A DNA stretch of 64,000 nt, taken from assembly GCF_947497285.1 (NCBI RefSeq), contig NZ_CANMFT010000009.1, positions 62,001 to 126,000 on the forward strand, read 5' to 3'. The stretch comes from an uncultured Aliiroseovarius sp. Lineage in GTDB: Bacteria > Pseudomonadota > Alphaproteobacteria > Rhodobacterales > Rhodobacteraceae. The number at the start of each line of letters is the position of its first letter. Positions within the stretch are counted from its first letter, which is position 1. A model generated the notes under the pieces. The model ran no database searches, was not told the origin of the DNA, and saw only the letters and a list, made by a program, of their open reading frames with translations. This document shows, one piece after another, positions 62,121 through 64,000 of the stretch. The translations under genes were made by a program, and so were the position numbers.

Positions 62121-62281
62121 CCTCATCCGCTCCTATGAAAATCAACCTACCCGAGCCCGTTCAAATTGGTGGTTCTTGGCAGAGTGTAAGTGACCGCCAA
62201 GAGTTGAAGCTACGGTCAGAATCACATCGCCACGAAGAACTCTGCCTTTACAAAGTGCTCAACAATGCGTTTCGGGCAACC

Positions 62282-63226
62282 TTAATATGGCCATCCGATA
62301 TGCGTTTGACGAAAGTTGTCACCGTCACGGTGGACAAAAACGGCAGCGACTCTAACTTTCTCAGACCAAATTAAGCCTTTCTGCTCTCCGGAAACCATGA
62401 AGGCCGTCGCCCAAGCATCTGCTTCCATGCAGGTCTCGGCGAGGAGGGTCACCGATGCAGGCGTGTCCCTTATGGGGCCTCTGCGGGCTGGGTCCATCGT
62501 ATGTGAAAGCCGTTTCCCACCAGCCTCGATCCAGTGCCGGTAGTCACCTGAGGTGGCCACGGCAGCATCGGTCAACTCGATGATCGACAGCGGTGCCCGT
62601 GTTTCATAATCTGGTCTCTCAATGGCGACGGTCCATGCTTGGTTTTCTGGTCGCATGCCGCAAGCGCGCATTTCACCGTCGAGGCCCACAAGCGCGTCGG
62701 TGATTTCGAAACGGTTCAGCACTGCCATCATACGGTCAACAGCATAACCTTTCGCGATGCCTGACAGGTCCAGCGTTAGCGGAGCCAATTTACGGGCCTG
62801 AAGCGCATCGGGATTAAGGTCCAGAACCTCGTGCGCCGGGGACCGCACCTTGCCGAGTGTACTGCGTATAGCTTGTGTATCCGCCTCTTGCGGTCCGAAC
62901 CCCCACGCGGTGACGACATCCCCCATACCGATGTCGAATGCTCCATCCGAGAGCCTCCCGATTTCCAGCCCCTTCGCCAGCACTTCCATCAACTCCGCAG
63001 GAACGGACACCCATGTTCCGATCGGTGCGCGATTGAGGCGCATCAGATCGCTCTCTGGCTTCCATGTGGACATCTGGCGGTCCACAACATCCACGCTTTC
63101 AATCAGTGCAGCGCGGACCGGTTCGGGGTCAGCCTCTGCGGGAGCATAAAAGAGCGCCGACCAGCGGGTGCCCATTGTCGGACCATTCAGCGCATGGCGC
63201 AGAAGGTTAGTAGGTATCTTCGACAT
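62282..63226 (-). CDS. apbE: ApbE-type FAD:protein FMN transferase
   Basis: 314 residues. Family motifs: GPTMGTRWSALFY, VVDRQMSTWKPESDLMRLNR, GAFDIGMGDVVTAWGFG, LDLSGIAKGYAVDRMMAVL, ATSGDYRHWIEAGGKRLSHTMDPARRGPI and the metal site ETCMEADAWATAFMV. It attaches FMN covalently to a partner protein in the periplasm. Here it lacks a clear signal peptide. Its start overlaps the flavoprotein reductase gene by 20 bases, so the two are one operon. Confidence 0.92.
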   Translation of the reverse strand: MSKIPTNLLRHALNGPTMGTRWSALFYAPAEADPEPVRAALIESVDVVDRQMSTWKPESDLMRLNRAPIGTWVSVPAELMEVLAKGLEIGRLSDGAFDIGMGDVVTAWGFGPQEADTQAIRSTLGKVRSPAHEVLDLNPDALQARKLAPLTLDLSGIAKGYAVDRMMAVLNRFEITDALVGLDGEMRACGMRPENQAWTVAIERPDYETRAPLSIIELTDAAVATSGDYRHWIEAGGKRLSHTMDPARRGPIRDTPASVTLLAETCMEADAWATAFMVSGEQKGLIWSEKVRVAAVFVHRDGDNFRQTHIGWPY

Positions 63227-64000
63227 ACCGTCCCTCTGCTTTCAAAGTGGCAGGCGTCAGACCAGCGGGTGCCAGAATGTCGGCCAGCGCATCTGTTACA
63301 CCAGCGGCCATGTCACGCCCGCCACAAACCAGAACCTGCGCGCCCTCACTGACCAGTTTGGCAATTCGTTCAGCATCGGTGCACAGAGTATCCTGCACAT
63401 AGGTGCGGGCGCTGGTCCGCGAAAAGGCGTTGGTGACGGCGGTTAGGTGTCCGGTTTTCTGCCAATCCTTCATTTCGTGCTCATAGAAGAGGTCGCTGTC
63501 AGGATGCCTTGCACCAAAATAAAGGTGCATAGGGCGGCCCGAATGGTTGGCGCGCGCAAACCCTGCCAGCGGGCCGATGCCGGTGCCCGCACCGATCAGG
63601 ATAACGGGCTTGCGCCCCCGCGCGGGTCGAAAGTCAGGGTTGTGGCGGATGAACCCCTGCACGGTGTCGCCAACGTCCAGATCCAAAAGTTGACCCGAAC
63701 AAAGCCCACCGGTATGGCGACTAACACAAATCTCGACAAAGCCATCGCCCTGTCCCGAAGCTAGAGAATAGAACCGTGGCACGTGCGACCCTTCGGGAAT
63801 GATACCCAGCAGGTCACCCGATGAGAACCGACCTAAAGCCCGCCCTGCAAGTCGCGTCCAGAACCCAACCTTGGGAAAGGCAAAGCGCAGGATCGCCGCA
63901 GGGGATTGCATGTCTACCCCGTAGTCGCGGCGCGAGATCAGCGTCAACGCATGGCTGCGCGGGATCGCCGGGCTATGCGAAAGCTCCAATGATTGACCCA
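63207..64000 (-). CDS. Flavoprotein reductase, C-terminal part (cut by window edge)
   Basis: The frame is open to the end of the window, about 264 residues. FAD domain: GDLLGIIPEGSHVPRFYSLASGQGDGFVEICVSRHTGGLCSGQLLDLDVGD. NAD(P) domain: PVILIGAGTGIGPLAGFARA, LYFGARHPDSDLFYEHEMKDW, and YVQDTLCTDAERIAKLVSEGAQVLVCGGRDMAAGV. This is the CysJ/P450-reductase module that often follows PepSY membrane and flavodoxin domains in large proteins paired with ApbE. Those N-terminal domains would lie outside the window. Confidence 0.88.
   Translation of the reverse strand, partial: GQSLELSHSPAIPRSHALTLISRRDYGVDMQSPAAILRFAFPKVGFWTRLAGRALGRFSSGDLLGIIPEGSHVPRFYSLASGQGDGFVEICVSRHTGGLCSGQLLDLDVGDTVQGFIRHNPDFRPARGRKPVILIGAGTGIGPLAGFARANHSGRPMHLYFGARHPDSDLFYEHEMKDWQKTGHLTAVTNAFSRTSARTYVQDTLCTDAERIAKLVSEGAQVLVCGGRDMAAGVTDALADILAPAGLTPATLKAEGRYVEDTY

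Larger units (their letters stand above)
61007..62182 (-). mobile_element. Second IS110-family element with long structured leader
   Basis: The short direct repeat TCTTGGCAG occurs at 61007-61015 and 62174-62182, bracketing the transposase with a right tail of 9 bases and a leader of about 130 bases. That asymmetry (long leader, very short tail) matches the IS110 group in which the bridge RNA is encoded upstream of the recombinase. The repeat is only nine bases, so boundaries are tentative. Confidence 0.55.

Noticed and set aside
62048-62374. Plus-strand small protein antisense to the IS110 leader and apbE end
   Set aside because: Overlaps a structured leader and the real end of apbE; no ribosome site or family pattern.

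Overview
The window reads as accessory DNA of a marine alphaproteobacterium, most likely the Roseobacter/Rhodobacteraceae group. The evidence is a repABC replication module with the alphaproteobacterial centromere palindrome, a TAXI-type TRAP transporter, an SHP/DHC/cytochrome b561 cluster of the kind known from Rhodobacter, and a plasmid backbone block (ArdC, ParB-like, strawberry-notch helicase, DUF736, MobC-like, relaxase, VirD4). It is best explained as part of one large mobilizable plasmid. No mating-pair (T4SS) genes are visible here, so they are absent or lie outside the window.

Layout. 1-1.5 kb: a two-component pair (kinase cut by the window edge) and a periplasmic YHS protein. 1.9-3.1 kb: an IS110-family element. 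3.3-11.4 kb: a transglutaminase-like protein, then a minus-strand block of PepSY protein, response regulator, histidine kinase, cytochrome b561-diheme fusion, SHP, DHC, CDF metal exporter and ICMT-like methyltransferase, with a divergent PepSY protein. Two copies of a CTGACA-N5-CTGACA direct repeat suggest that the two-component system controls this block. 11.5-15.4 kb: a complete mercury operon, merR<->merT-merP-unknown-merF-merA-merB. 15.6-18.2 kb: an HTH protein with a large operator palindrome, a serine recombinase and a broken PIN toxin gene.

18.9-22.8 kb: repA-repB-repC with three identical 16-bp parS palindromes and a probable antisense ctRNA between repB and repC. 22.8-24.0 kb: a Fic protein behind a duplicated 27-bp operator. 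24.3-40.8 kb: a backbone block (ArdC antirestriction-like protein, DUF3768, a 660-aa ParB-like protein, a 1420-aa methyltransferase-helicase of the strawberry-notch family, and many small unnamed proteins). Its intergenic leaders share sequence modules. A nitrilase/acyl-CoA dehydrogenase/HxlR cargo cassette sits inside it. A rhomboid protease follows.

42.0-51.6 kb: a metabolic island. A TAXI-TRAP transporter, a LysR regulator, tartrate dehydrogenase, glycerate 2-kinase, pyruvate kinase and enolase together could convert tartrate to pyruvate. 52.4-60.5 kb: mobilization region (DUF2493/SLOG protein, a nucleotidyltransferase-fold gene flanked by a 149-bp direct repeat, hairpin-rich oriT candidate, MobC-like protein, VirD2-like relaxase, VirD4/TraG coupling protein). 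61.0-62.2 kb: a second IS110-family element with a structured leader. 62.3-64.0 kb: ApbE and the C-terminal part of a flavoprotein reductase that runs off the window.

All functional calls come from reading motifs and gene context by eye. No database search was run.
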